Below are positions 52,981-60,705 of a DNA stretch of 64,000 bases, piece after piece. Under the pieces are notes generated by a model that did not search any database, was not told the origin of the DNA, and saw only the letters and a list, made by a program, of their open reading frames with translations. Position 1 is the stretch's first letter. Every line of letters begins with the position of its first letter. Source of the stretch: Pseudoprimorskyibacter insulae (GTDB lineage Bacteria; Pseudomonadota; Alphaproteobacteria; Rhodobacterales; Rhodobacteraceae); assembly GCF_900302505.1 (NCBI RefSeq), contig NZ_OMOJ01000003.1, forward strand, positions 124,001 through 188,000. Reading direction: 5' to 3'. Position numbers and translations under genes: made by a program.

Positions 52981-53865
52981 TCAGCGATTGGCCGAGAGCC
53001 ATTCGGCCGAGGCCTTGATCCCGCCCAGTGGAAACACATGCGCCGTTTCGATCAGGCTGTCAGGCGTTTGCGCTTTGTGATCGGCCAGCGATTGCACCAA
53101 GTCAGTAGGCTCAATCGGGCGCATCAGCTTGGTGATGTCCTTGGCCCGTTTTTGCAGCACGCCCAAGGACGGGCCAACACCGCAGGCAATGGCGAATTTG
53201 ATCAGGGTTTGCAGCTTGGTCGGTCCGGCAACACCCACATGGATCGGCAAGGTGATCCCCTGCCCGCGCAGCCGGTTTTCCCACGCAATAATCGGGCCAG
53301 ATTCAAAGGCGAACTGGGTGGCGATGGCCATTTTGGCATCGGTCTGCTCAGCAAAGCCCTGCTTCCACGCCAGCGCCGCATCGACCTGCGCATTGCTGCC
53401 ATCGGGATCGATGTCCTTGTTGCCCTCGGGGTGGCCCGCGACATGAAGCCGCTTGAACCCGTGTTTGTCAAACAGGCCCGAGACCAGAAGATCCATCGCG
53501 CTGGTCAGGGTGCCAAGCGGCGTGGTCGGCCCGCCTGCCAGAACCAGCGCCTGACATGCGCCTGCGTCGGCGTAGCGTTTTAGCCAATCCTCGAACGCTG
53601 TCAGATCGGGAATGATCCGCGCGGGCACATGGGGCATAGCGGCGTAGCCCTCGTCCGAGAGGCGGCGCACGGTCTGCACCATGTCCTCAATCGGGGTGCC
53701 TTCGATATGGGCCACATACACGCGCGAGCCCTTGGGCAGCAAAGCGCCAAAGTCCTCAACCTTGGCAGCGGTGCGCGGCATTACCTCGATCGAGGCGCCC
53801 TCAAGCAGCGCCGTCATGCGCGCTTGCGCGGTGTCTTGCATCTCCAAACGGGTCACAGTTCCCAT
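52981..53865 (-). CDS. metF: methylenetetrahydrofolate reductase (MetF-like)
   Basis: 294 aa TIM-barrel flavoprotein of the MTHFR family. It interconverts 5-methyl-THF and 5,10-methylene-THF. Recognisable parts are SIEVMPRTAAK at the N-terminus, LVLAGGPTTPLG, HVAGHPEGNKD and IATQFAFES. Next to a THF-dependent demethylase it most likely runs in the oxidative direction, using methyl-THF produced by demethylation. ATG 53865 lies directly after a GGAGGAGG site. It has its own promoter overlapped by a TGTATACA operator. It may not be the cell's only MetF. Confidence 0.88.
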   Translation of the reverse strand: MGTVTRLEMQDTAQARMTALLEGASIEVMPRTAAKVEDFGALLPKGSRVYVAHIEGTPIEDMVQTVRRLSDEGYAAMPHVPARIIPDLTAFEDWLKRYADAGACQALVLAGGPTTPLGTLTSAMDLLVSGLFDKHGFKRLHVAGHPEGNKDIDPDGSNAQVDAALAWKQGFAEQTDAKMAIATQFAFESGPIIAWENRLRGQGITLPIHVGVAGPTKLQTLIKFAIACGVGPSLGVLQKRAKDITKLMRPIEPTDLVQSLADHKAQTPDSLIETAHVFPLGGIKASAEWLSANR

Positions 53866-53881
53866 GGCCTCCTCCTCCACA

Positions 53882-53917
53882 ATGTATACATGATACAGCG
53901 ATTCACCTACGTTTCAA
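53882..53917 (-). promoter_or_regulatory. metF promoter with TGTATACA operator
   Basis: On the minus strand: -35 TTGAAA (53917-53912), 16-bp spacer, -10 TATCAT (53895-53890), then the palindrome ATGTATACAT (53891-53882) overlapping the -10 edge and expected start of transcription. Binding there should block the promoter. A one-mismatch relative, ATGCATACAT, lies at 53957-53966. Confidence 0.75.
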
Positions 53918-53977
53918 GAAAAAGAATGGCCGCAAGCGGGATGCCGGCGGCCATTCATGCATACATTTAGCCAATGC

Positions 53978-55354
53978 CTAGTCTTGCTTACGGTATTCCA
54001 TCCGGCTTGCGGTATGAATCGGCCACGGCTGTACGGTCGCACCCACGGTCATCTGGCGGTGACGTTCGACGACGGGCTTGCCCGTGCCGCCATCGGCCTC
54101 GCCCCAAAGGACATTCACCTTGGTTCCCGGCGCGGCCAGATCCCCGTTCACCACAGCCAGCGAAATCCACGCCCGTTCGTTCGCGGTATAGACCGGATAG
54201 GTCGAGATTCCGACGCCCGCGCCGTTAAGCGTGACCGCGTCATAGGGATGCGCCGCGTAATGACCGGCAGGCATTTCCATCAGCTTAGGCGGCAGACCAT
54301 CGACATCCATCAAGCCGCCGAAGATCTCAAGGATGCTCTCTTTGTCCCAGACCAGCGTGACCTTGGTGCGGTGGCCACCTGCCTCGGTCATCTTTTCCAA
54401 AGCGGCGCGGCCGATGAAATCATGGTCAAACTTGATCACGCGGTGATAATCGAGATCCCACGGCGTCAGGTAATAGTCGGTCACATCACCCGATTGATAA
54501 CTGCCCCCGATCGAGGCCACGGCCTCGAAACTGCGATCTGTCAGCCATTCGCGGAAACCCTTGGTGCTGGCGCCAGTGTAGATCGCAGGCAGCGGCGACG
54601 GGATCCAGCCAGATTCCATCGCCACCGTGGCATAGGCGCGGGCACCGGCCTGACGCATACCATAGGCTTTGCCTGCCTCAACCAGCGCAGCTTTGACCTT
54701 CGGCCCGTCCTCATACGGCCCCCAAAGCTCTAGCCCCTTTTGGCCGCCCATCCCGTGCGACAGGGTACGCGCCTTGCAGCCTGCAATCGTGATTTCGCCC
54801 ATATTGAAGAATTTGGTGACAAGCGGCCCGCCTTCGTTCACAGCCTCAAGAATGGCCATGGCGTTGGGGCCTTGAACCTCATAGCGATAGGTGCGGCGCG
54901 GCGCATCCGGCGCATCAAGGCGGCGCTCATCGCGGAACACTTCGACATCATACCCACCGGTTTCGGCGTGATACTGCACCCAGTTGGGAATGTTCGGGCG
55001 GCCAACGATGTTCACCTCGTCATCCTCAAGCCCAAACAGGATGCTGTCGCCGATCAGATAGCCATCCTCATTGCAGCAGACGATCTGCTTGGCCTTGTTG
55101 CGCCCGAACCCTTTGAACGAATTCACCGCAAGATCCGACAGCAGGCGGATGGTATCCGGGCCTTTGACGTAGAGGTCAGTCATATGAACGGATTGGTCGA
55201 ACAGCACCGCCGTATTGCGCCAGGCCAATTGTTCATCCACCCAGTTCGAGAATTCGGCGGGGATGGGATAAACATATTTGCCGATCTGCGCGTTTTGCAG
55301 CATCTGCGCGGGGCTGTCGTAGTCTTTGAGCTTATCTTCGAGTGAACGGGTCAT
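53978..55354 (-). CDS. THF-dependent O-demethylase, LigM/DesA-like, paralogue 1
   Basis: 458 aa GcvT-fold aminomethyltransferase-family protein. The layout follows Sphingobium LigM/DesA, which move the methyl of vanillate or syringate to THF: IGKYVYPIPAEFSNW, LFDQSVHMTDLY with His57 (LigM His60), VGRPNIPNW with Arg119, and GARAYATVAMESGW with Tyr241 (LigM Tyr247). The alignment is from memory. Its middle differs from paralogue 2 (CCNEDGYLIGD rather than VTPAGHVIGD), so its substrate may differ. ATG 55354 follows AGGAG. Divergent from the LysR gene. Confidence 0.78.
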   Translation of the reverse strand: MTRSLEDKLKDYDSPAQMLQNAQIGKYVYPIPAEFSNWVDEQLAWRNTAVLFDQSVHMTDLYVKGPDTIRLLSDLAVNSFKGFGRNKAKQIVCCNEDGYLIGDSILFGLEDDEVNIVGRPNIPNWVQYHAETGGYDVEVFRDERRLDAPDAPRRTYRYEVQGPNAMAILEAVNEGGPLVTKFFNMGEITIAGCKARTLSHGMGGQKGLELWGPYEDGPKVKAALVEAGKAYGMRQAGARAYATVAMESGWIPSPLPAIYTGASTKGFREWLTDRSFEAVASIGGSYQSGDVTDYYLTPWDLDYHRVIKFDHDFIGRAALEKMTEAGGHRTKVTLVWDKESILEIFGGLMDVDGLPPKLMEMPAGHYAAHPYDAVTLNGAGVGISTYPVYTANERAWISLAVVNGDLAAPGTKVNVLWGEADGGTGKPVVERHRQMTVGATVQPWPIHTASRMEYRKQD

Positions 55355-55416
55355 TTGGGTCTCCTCTTGTTGGCTGCATTGGTAGCAGGAGGTGTCGATC
55401 AGCACTTATGCGAATA

Positions 55417-55446
55417 TTGAATAGCCAAGACCAAACTGATTATATC
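55417..55446 (+). promoter_or_regulatory. promoter of the LysR gene, possibly leaderless
   Basis: -35 TTGAAT (55417-55422), 18-bp spacer, -10 TATATC (55441-55446). The start codon is at 55452, only 5 bases past the -10 and without a ribosome site, which predicts a leaderless message. Confidence 0.5.
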
Positions 55447-55451
55447 ATGAG

Positions 55452-56639
55452 ATGGACACCCTATCGCTAAAACAAGTGCGCGTTCTGGACGCTGTGGCGC
55501 GCACACGCGGGATCGGCCCCGCCGCCGAAATCCTGAACACCTCGCAATCGGTGGTATCAAGGACCGTCGCCGCCGCCGAGGACGCGCTTGGCCGGGCGAT
55601 TTTTCAGCGCGGCTGGAGCGGATCAGACCCCACCGCATTCGGATCCATTGTGCTGGATCGTTGCGCACGGGGCCGCGCCGCGATTGCCCAGGCCGAGGCC
55701 GCCTTTGCCGCCGAAGGGATCCGCGCCAATCTGGCACCGCATCTGAAATGGTCGCAGCTTGATGCGATTGCCGCCGTGGTGCGCCACGGTTCTACCTTGA
55801 GTGCGGCCACAGATCTGGGCGTCAGCCAACCCGCGATCAGCCGCACCCTGTCCGCGGTCAACGGGTTCTGCCCCCCCCTGTTTCAGCGCCGCCGCGACGG
55901 GCTTGAGGCCACTGCCGCTGCGCGCCGACTGGCCGAATTGGGCGAGCTTTTGCGCCGGGAGATTGGCACACTTGCGGAAATGCTGGCGGAACGTCCCGGA
56001 TTAGAGCGCGGGCGGCTGGCGGTGGGGATGCTGCCCTTTTCCGGGCAGGATCTGGTGGCGCGCGCTTTTGGACGACTGACACACAGCCATCCGGGCCTGC
56101 GCCTGATGGCCATTCCCGGCAGCTACGCCATGTTGACCGATGCGCTGATGCGCGGGGAAATCGACTGCCTGATGGGCATTTTGCGCCGCCCGCCGAAAAT
56201 CGCCGCGCTAGAGGAGCGGTTTCTTTATCACGAACGCTACGCGCTGGTGGCGCGGGCCGATCACCCCTGCCATGACGCGCCGCAAACCATGACAACTCTG
56301 CGCGATCAGACGTGGATGGTGGCGCAGCATGGCACGCCCATTCGCAGCTATTTCGAACGGCTTTACGCCGCCGAAGGCACGCCGCCGCCCACCCAAACCT
56401 GCGAGATTCACAGCTTTGTTCAGGCCGAGGCGGTGGTGATCCATTCGGAGTCGGTCGGGCTATTGGCCTATTCGCGCGACCACTTGGCCGGGCTGGATGC
56501 GCGCTTGAAACAGGTGGCCATCGACCTGCCCGATGCCGAGGTTGAGATCGGCCTGACAACACGGCGCGGGGCGGATGTTCGGATGATTGATGCGTTCAGG
56601 GGCGCGCTGCGACCAGATTTGCCGCAAACGGTGGGTTAA
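55452..56639 (+). CDS. LysR-type regulator with two DNA-binding domains
   Basis: 395 aa, about 95 longer than a normal LysR protein. Residues 3-60 form one winged helix-turn-helix (LKQVRVLDAVARTRGIGPAA, LNTSQSVVSRTVAAAEDAL). Residues about 97-157 form a second (LKWSQLDAIAAVVRHG, LGVSQPAISRTLSAVN). The usual substrate-binding region follows from about 175 with SFVQAEAVVIHSESVGLLA. Divergent from ligM-like gene 1, so it is a candidate activator of the cluster. The effector is unknown. The stop lies in a palindromic repeat. Confidence 0.85.
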   Translation: MDTLSLKQVRVLDAVARTRGIGPAAEILNTSQSVVSRTVAAAEDALGRAIFQRGWSGSDPTAFGSIVLDRCARGRAAIAQAEAAFAAEGIRANLAPHLKWSQLDAIAAVVRHGSTLSAATDLGVSQPAISRTLSAVNGFCPPLFQRRRDGLEATAAARRLAELGELLRREIGTLAEMLAERPGLERGRLAVGMLPFSGQDLVARAFGRLTHSHPGLRLMAIPGSYAMLTDALMRGEIDCLMGILRRPPKIAALEERFLYHERYALVARADHPCHDAPQTMTTLRDQTWMVAQHGTPIRSYFERLYAAEGTPPPTQTCEIHSFVQAEAVVIHSESVGLLAYSRDHLAGLDARLKQVAIDLPDAEVEIGLTTRRGADVRMIDAFRGALRPDLPQTVG

Positions 56640-56693
56640 AACCCACCCTGCGGCGATGGCGCGACGGCGTAGGGTGGGTTTTCAACCCACCGC
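56631..56693 (+). repeat. GTGGGTT palindrome cluster at the LysR 3' end
   Basis: Alternating GTGGGTT and AACCCAC units: GTGGGTTAAAACCCAC (56631-56646), then AGGGTGGGTTTTCAACCCACC (one hairpin, 56671-56691 with the arms GGTGGGTT and AACCCACC). The AAAACCCACCCT/AGGGTGGGTTTT pairing can form a terminator. The LysR stop codon is inside the first palindrome. Confidence 0.65.
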
Positions 56694-56716
56694 CCCGCCA
56701 AAGTCCACCGCCCCGC

Positions 56717-57040
56717 CTAGCCCGAGACGCGGCTCATCCACTCGGACACGCGGTCCGATTGGAACCCGTCGGCCAGCCGGGTGATGTGGATTTCGGCCAC
56801 CACGCCACCAGTGTTGAACGGATCGCCTTCGGCAAAGGCGCGGGCTTTGGCCCCGCTCTCGGCCTGCAAAATGCCGAAATGCCCAAGGGCCGAACCATCG
56901 TCCTTCCACAAAGCCGAGCCGATCAGGCAGGACGCCGAATTGCCGCCCGCGCTTTTGACCCAGTCGCGATGGGTCGGGCGCAGGGCATCGCGCTGCGCGT
57001 CCATATCGGGGTGGTGAATACAGCGCATCAGGAAGAACAT
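56717..57040 (-). CDS. YciI-family protein
   Basis: 107 aa, ferredoxin-like alpha/beta fold of the YciI/muconolactone-isomerase-like group. Landmarks: FLMRCIHHPDM, RPTHRDWVKSAG with His, and GDPFNTGGVVAEIHI, where His/Asp form the usual site. Function in this cluster is unknown; related folds act on lactones of aromatic catabolism. GGAG lies 9 nt before the ATG and 4 bases separate it from the hydrolase stop. Confidence 0.8.
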   Translation of the reverse strand: MFFLMRCIHHPDMDAQRDALRPTHRDWVKSAGGNSASCLIGSALWKDDGSALGHFGILQAESGAKARAFAEGDPFNTGGVVAEIHITRLADGFQSDRVSEWMSRVSG

Positions 57041-57044
57041 CGGC

Positions 57045-57719
57045 TTACTCCAGAAAGGCTTTCAGAAGTGCGGCAACGGCTTCAGGCTGTTCAACCGGCG
57101 CGAAATGCCCCGCATTCTCGACCACTTCCAGCTGCGCTTGCGGCATCAAGACCTTCATATCTTCGTGCTGGGATACCGGACTCCATTGGTCTTGGCGGCC
57201 CACAACCAGCAGCACGGGGCATGTCACATCTGCCAAATAGGACGAGGCATCGGGCCGCCCCACCAGCGCGGCAATCTGCCGGGCATGTAAGGCGGGATTC
57301 ATCCGCAGTACCATGGCGCGCAGCATGTCCCACACCTGCGGCAGATCCTTGCGGTGGATCATGCCCGGCAACCAGCGTTCGGCCAGCGCCGCCATCCCGT
57401 TTTCATTGGCAAAGCGCACGATCTCGGCGCGCTTTTCCGGCTCGCCCTCTTTCAGCGGATGAATGCCGGTGTCCAGCAGCGCCAGCCGCTCGATCCGGTC
57501 CGGCGCTTGATGGGCCATCTCCATAGCGACGCGTGCGCCCATGGAATGCCCCGCGACCCGCAGGGGGCCATCATGGCGCGCAAGGCAATCGCGCGCCATG
57601 TCCCGTATGTCGGATTGGGTCGATAGATCGGCCACTGCCGCCTGCCCGCCCAAGGCGTCAATCGCGGGCTCCCATACGACGCGGTCGCACAGGAGCCCGG
57701 GGATCAGCAGAACCGTCAT
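57045..57719 (-). CDS. alpha/beta hydrolase of the TRAP operon
   Basis: 224 aa. Nucleophile in AGHSMGARVAM, acid in VVGRQDQWSPV and His in NAGHFAP, a complete triad. Opening TVLLIPGLLCDRVVW supplies the oxyanion hole. It overlaps the dctM stop (ATGA at 57716-57719), so it is coexpressed with the transporter and may cleave an imported ester or lactone. Substrate unknown. Confidence 0.82.
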   Translation of the reverse strand: MTVLLIPGLLCDRVVWEPAIDALGGQAAVADLSTQSDIRDMARDCLARHDGPLRVAGHSMGARVAMEMAHQAPDRIERLALLDTGIHPLKEGEPEKRAEIVRFANENGMAALAERWLPGMIHRKDLPQVWDMLRAMVLRMNPALHARQIAALVGRPDASSYLADVTCPVLLVVGRQDQWSPVSQHEDMKVLMPQAQLEVVENAGHFAPVEQPEAVAALLKAFLE

Positions 57720-59020
57720 TGGATCATCGTGTTCGGCAGGATCAGCGCGATTTGCGGGAAAGCCACCAACAGCGCCAGGGTCACCAGCATCGCCAGCCAG
57801 AACGGGAACACACCGCGGAAGATATCCGACAGCGGCACATTCGGCGCCACCGATTTCACGATGAACACGTTCAGCCCCACGGGCGGTGAGATCAGCCCCA
57901 TTTCCAGCGTCAGCACCACCAACACGCCGAACCAGATCGGATCAATGCCCAGCGATGTGATGACCGGAAAGAAGATCGGCATCGATAGCACCAGCATGGC
58001 AAAGCCTTCAAGAAAGCAGCCAAGCACCAGATAACACAGCAAGATCACCGCCAGAATGCCCAAGGGCGGCAGGCTCAGACCGGCCAGAAATTCGCCCATG
58101 ACCTGGGGAATATGGCTTAGCGCCAGAAACGGGTTCAGCATATGCGCCGCGATCAGGATCAGCATGACAGCCGCCGTCGTCACAACCGAGGACCGCGCCG
58201 CACTCCAAAACCCGCGCAGGGTCAGCTTGCCCATAGCCGCACCGAACAGAATGACCAGCCCTGCGCCGACTGCGGCCGCTTCGACCGGCGAAAAGATCCC
58301 GCCGTAGATCCCGCCAATGGTCAGCGCGATCACCATCAGAATGGGCGTTGCGCCCATCATGGCTTTGGCCTTTTCGCTCAGCGACGTCTTGGGGCCAGCC
58401 GGGCCCATCGCCGGATTGATCCAGCACAGAAGGCTGACGGTCAGAACGAACATGGTCAGCAGCAAAAGTCCGGGCAACACGCCTGCAAGGAACAGACGGC
58501 CAATGCTTTCCTGCGTCAGGATCGCGTAGATCACGAAACCGGTCGAGGGCGGGATCAAAATGCCCAGCGTACCGCCTGCGGCGACAACCCCGGTGCTGAG
58601 GCGCGGGCTGTAGTTGAAGCGGTCCATCTCGGCCAAACTGACTTTGCCCATGGTCAGGGCCGATGCGACGGATGAGCCAGACAGCGCAGCAAAGCCGCCG
58701 CAGCCGATCACCGTGGCCGAGGCCAGACCGCCGCGCACCGACCCGATCATAGCATAGGCAGCATCATAGAGCTTACGGCTCATCCCGGTTTCGGTGGCGA
58801 CGTTGCCCATCAGGATGAACAGCGGCACGACGACCAGTTCGGCTGAGGCCGCCAGCGTGAACGCCTCGGAGGCCAGCGTCGATGTGGCCGAGGAAAAACC
58901 GTTCAGGATGGCAATGCCGGTGAAGCCGACCGCGAACATGGCAAAGGCCACAGGTACGCGCAGCGCCAATAGGCCAAACAGGGCAACCATGCCCCAGACG
59001 CCAAGTGCAAAACTGCTCAT
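57716..59020 (-). CDS. TRAP transporter large permease (DctM)
   Basis: 434 aa with about twelve helices. Conserved DctM pieces: VVPLFILMGNVATETGMSRKLYDAA, cited in part as PLFILMGNVATETG, then GCGGFAALSGSSVASA and GTLGILIPPSTGFVIYA, plus LISPPVGLNVFI near the C-terminus. It imports an organic acid with a sodium gradient. ATG 59020 overlaps the dctQ stop. The ORF 35 codons further upstream is inside dctQ. Confidence 0.92.
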   Translation of the reverse strand: MSSFALGVWGMVALFGLLALRVPVAFAMFAVGFTGIAILNGFSSATSTLASEAFTLAASAELVVVPLFILMGNVATETGMSRKLYDAAYAMIGSVRGGLASATVIGCGGFAALSGSSVASALTMGKVSLAEMDRFNYSPRLSTGVVAAGGTLGILIPPSTGFVIYAILTQESIGRLFLAGVLPGLLLLTMFVLTVSLLCWINPAMGPAGPKTSLSEKAKAMMGATPILMVIALTIGGIYGGIFSPVEAAAVGAGLVILFGAAMGKLTLRGFWSAARSSVVTTAAVMLILIAAHMLNPFLALSHIPQVMGEFLAGLSLPPLGILAVILLCYLVLGCFLEGFAMLVLSMPIFFPVITSLGIDPIWFGVLVVLTLEMGLISPPVGLNVFIVKSVAPNVPLSDIFRGVFPFWLAMLVTLALLVAFPQIALILPNTMIQ

Positions 59021-59517
59021 GCTGCGCCCTTTCCTGAGGTGCCGGTCAGCATCAGGCCGATGCCGCGCAGGGCCATGCCGAAAGCGGTGATGATACAGGC
59101 CGCCACGACGAAATATTGGAACCATGCCTTGGGCAGGTTGATGATATTGGTGGCCAGGTTCAGCATTCGGCTAAGCGCGGCGCTCTCCAACACATAAACA
59201 GCGATGGCGGCGAAGATGATCGCGCCCAACCATGCTGAGATAAAATCGCCAAGCCAGATGACGGTGGGCGGAAATTTCTTTTCGAACAGATCGACGTTGA
59301 TATGCCCGCCGACGCGGTCACACAGGGCCATGCCGCCAAAGACGATCAGAACCAAGCCCATTTGAGTGATGTCCTGCGCCCCGCGCAATGGCGCGCCAAA
59401 GTAGCGGCCCACGACGTCGATCATGATGATGACAACCTCGGTCAACAAACCCAGGGTGCCAATGAGCGCGGACAGGCTGATAAGCCTGTCCGCAACTTTA
59501 TCCAGCGATGCCAGCAA
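59017..59517 (-). CDS. TRAP transporter small permease (DctQ), TTG start
   Basis: 166 aa with four helices; IIMIDVVGRYFGAPLRGAQDITQMG is typical (cited part: DVVGRYFGAPLRGAQDI). No ATG or GTG is available at a sensible place; TTG at 59517, 3 bases past the dctP stop, is used, with weak AGGG upstream. Small subunit of the membrane complex. Confidence 0.85.
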   Translation of the reverse strand: MLASLDKVADRLISLSALIGTLGLLTEVVIIMIDVVGRYFGAPLRGAQDITQMGLVLIVFGGMALCDRVGGHINVDLFEKKFPPTVIWLGDFISAWLGAIIFAAIAVYVLESAALSRMLNLATNIINLPKAWFQYFVVAACIITAFGMALRGIGLMLTGTSGKGAA

Positions 59518-59520
59518 GGT

Positions 59521-60504
59521 TTAGTTGCCCTGCATGGTGGCCAGCACCTCTTCGGCGCCCAGCTCGCCCACGATCTTATCCGTGACCGGCAGGGTCAGCG
59601 CACCAAAGGCGGCGGCTTCATCAGCGTTCAGGAAGTAGACCGTGTTGTCACCGGCGGCCTTCAGGCTTTCGATCACGTCAGCGGCGCGGCCATTCCAGCC
59701 ATCCTCTGCCGATTTCGACAGCGGGCGACCTGCGATGGCGTCCAGCGCGGCTTTGTGGTCAGCCGACAGACCATCGTACTTGCCTTTGTTCATGACCAGA
59801 TAGAAGGAAATCCGGCCCAGCGGCGCACCGATGGTGTAGCTGTTGGCCACTTCGTCCAGCTTGAAGTCACCGACCGCCGAAGCACCGGTCACAACGCCAT
59901 CGATCAGGCCGGTTTGCAGCGAGTTGTAGATCTCGCCCGCGGGCATCTGAACGGGGGTTGCGCCAAGCGCTTCCATCACAGCGGCAGCCGCCGACCCCGA
60001 CACGCGCATCTTCAGACCCTTCAGGTCATCGGGGGTGCGAATGTCACGGTCTTTCATGATGAAGATGTTCGGCTCAGACAGCCACAGCGCCAGAGGCTGC
60101 GTGCCAGGGAATTCCTTGTCCAGCTGGCCTGCGTCATAGGCATTCCAGATCAGGTCATAGCCGCCCATGCCGTCCGGCAGCGCGCCCGGCAGTTCCGACA
60201 CCATGGTGCGCGGGAACTGCGACGAGGTATAGCCCTGAAGGCCCCAGGTGATATCGGCCACGCCCTGAACGGCACGGATGTACTGCTCCAGCGGTCCTTT
60301 GCCCAGCTCACCGCCCGGATAGACTTCGACGTCCAGACCCGAACCGTTCAGCGCGTTTTGCAGCGGCTCAACGGTGGATTTGGTCAGAATATGCGCCGGC
60401 GGCACCCAGTGGGCCAGCTTCAGCGTTTCGGCCATAGCCGGTGCTGCCAGCGCCGTGAAGGCGGCGGCGGCAACTGCTGCCTTGATGATTTTTCCTTGGA
60501 ACAT
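59521..60504 (-). CDS. TRAP transporter substrate-binding protein (DctP)
   Basis: 327 aa. Signal peptide ending APAMA (about residue 25). The mature protein begins ETLKLAHWVPPAHILTK. The carboxylate-binding Arg is in LKGLKMRVSGSAAAAV, and MPAGEIYNSLQTGLIDGV is the following family motif. The ligand is a carboxylate, plausibly an aromatic or C1-related acid. GGAGG lies 7 nt before the ATG. First gene of the TRAP-hydrolase-YciI operon. Confidence 0.9.
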   Translation of the reverse strand: MFQGKIIKAAVAAAAFTALAAPAMAETLKLAHWVPPAHILTKSTVEPLQNALNGSGLDVEVYPGGELGKGPLEQYIRAVQGVADITWGLQGYTSSQFPRTMVSELPGALPDGMGGYDLIWNAYDAGQLDKEFPGTQPLALWLSEPNIFIMKDRDIRTPDDLKGLKMRVSGSAAAAVMEALGATPVQMPAGEIYNSLQTGLIDGVVTGASAVGDFKLDEVANSYTIGAPLGRISFYLVMNKGKYDGLSADHKAALDAIAGRPLSKSAEDGWNGRAADVIESLKAAGDNTVYFLNADEAAAFGALTLPVTDKIVGELGAEEVLATMQGN

Positions 60505-60537
60505 GTGCGTCCTCCCTTAAGTCACGCGATGTTAAGT

Positions 60538-60552
60538 GCCACATCTAGTGGC
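60538..60552. promoter_or_regulatory. inverted repeat upstream of dctP
   Basis: GCCAC-ATCTA-GTGGC lies 34 bp before the dctP start. Another short inverted repeat, CAGGC-TATAC-GCCTG, is at 60625-60639. Either may be an operator of the TRAP operon; no TGTATACA site is present here. Confidence 0.4.
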
Positions 60553-60663
60553 GGTTTCCTCGAAATCCACGGTACTTAGTTGGACTTGTGCCGCCCAATC
60601 ACTTCCATGGTCCGAGTATTGAAACAGGCTATACGCCTGCGCTGTCCCCCGCAGCTAAAACAG

Positions 60664-60689
60664 GAATGACGGGCCAAGGCCCGTCATTC
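60664..60689. terminator. terminator after ligM-like gene 2
   Basis: Perfect 12-bp stem GAATGACGGGCC-AA-GGCCCGTCATTC, 17 bases after the gene's stop on the minus strand. The better T-run (CTTTTT) is on the plus strand. Confidence 0.8.
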
Positions 60690-60705
60690 TTTTTGAACGC
60701 AGCGT

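Noticed and set aside
53957-53966. ATGCATACAT as a further GntR operator
   Set aside because: One mismatch and lying upstream of the metF promoter near the end of ligM-like gene 1; noted only as a possible auxiliary site.
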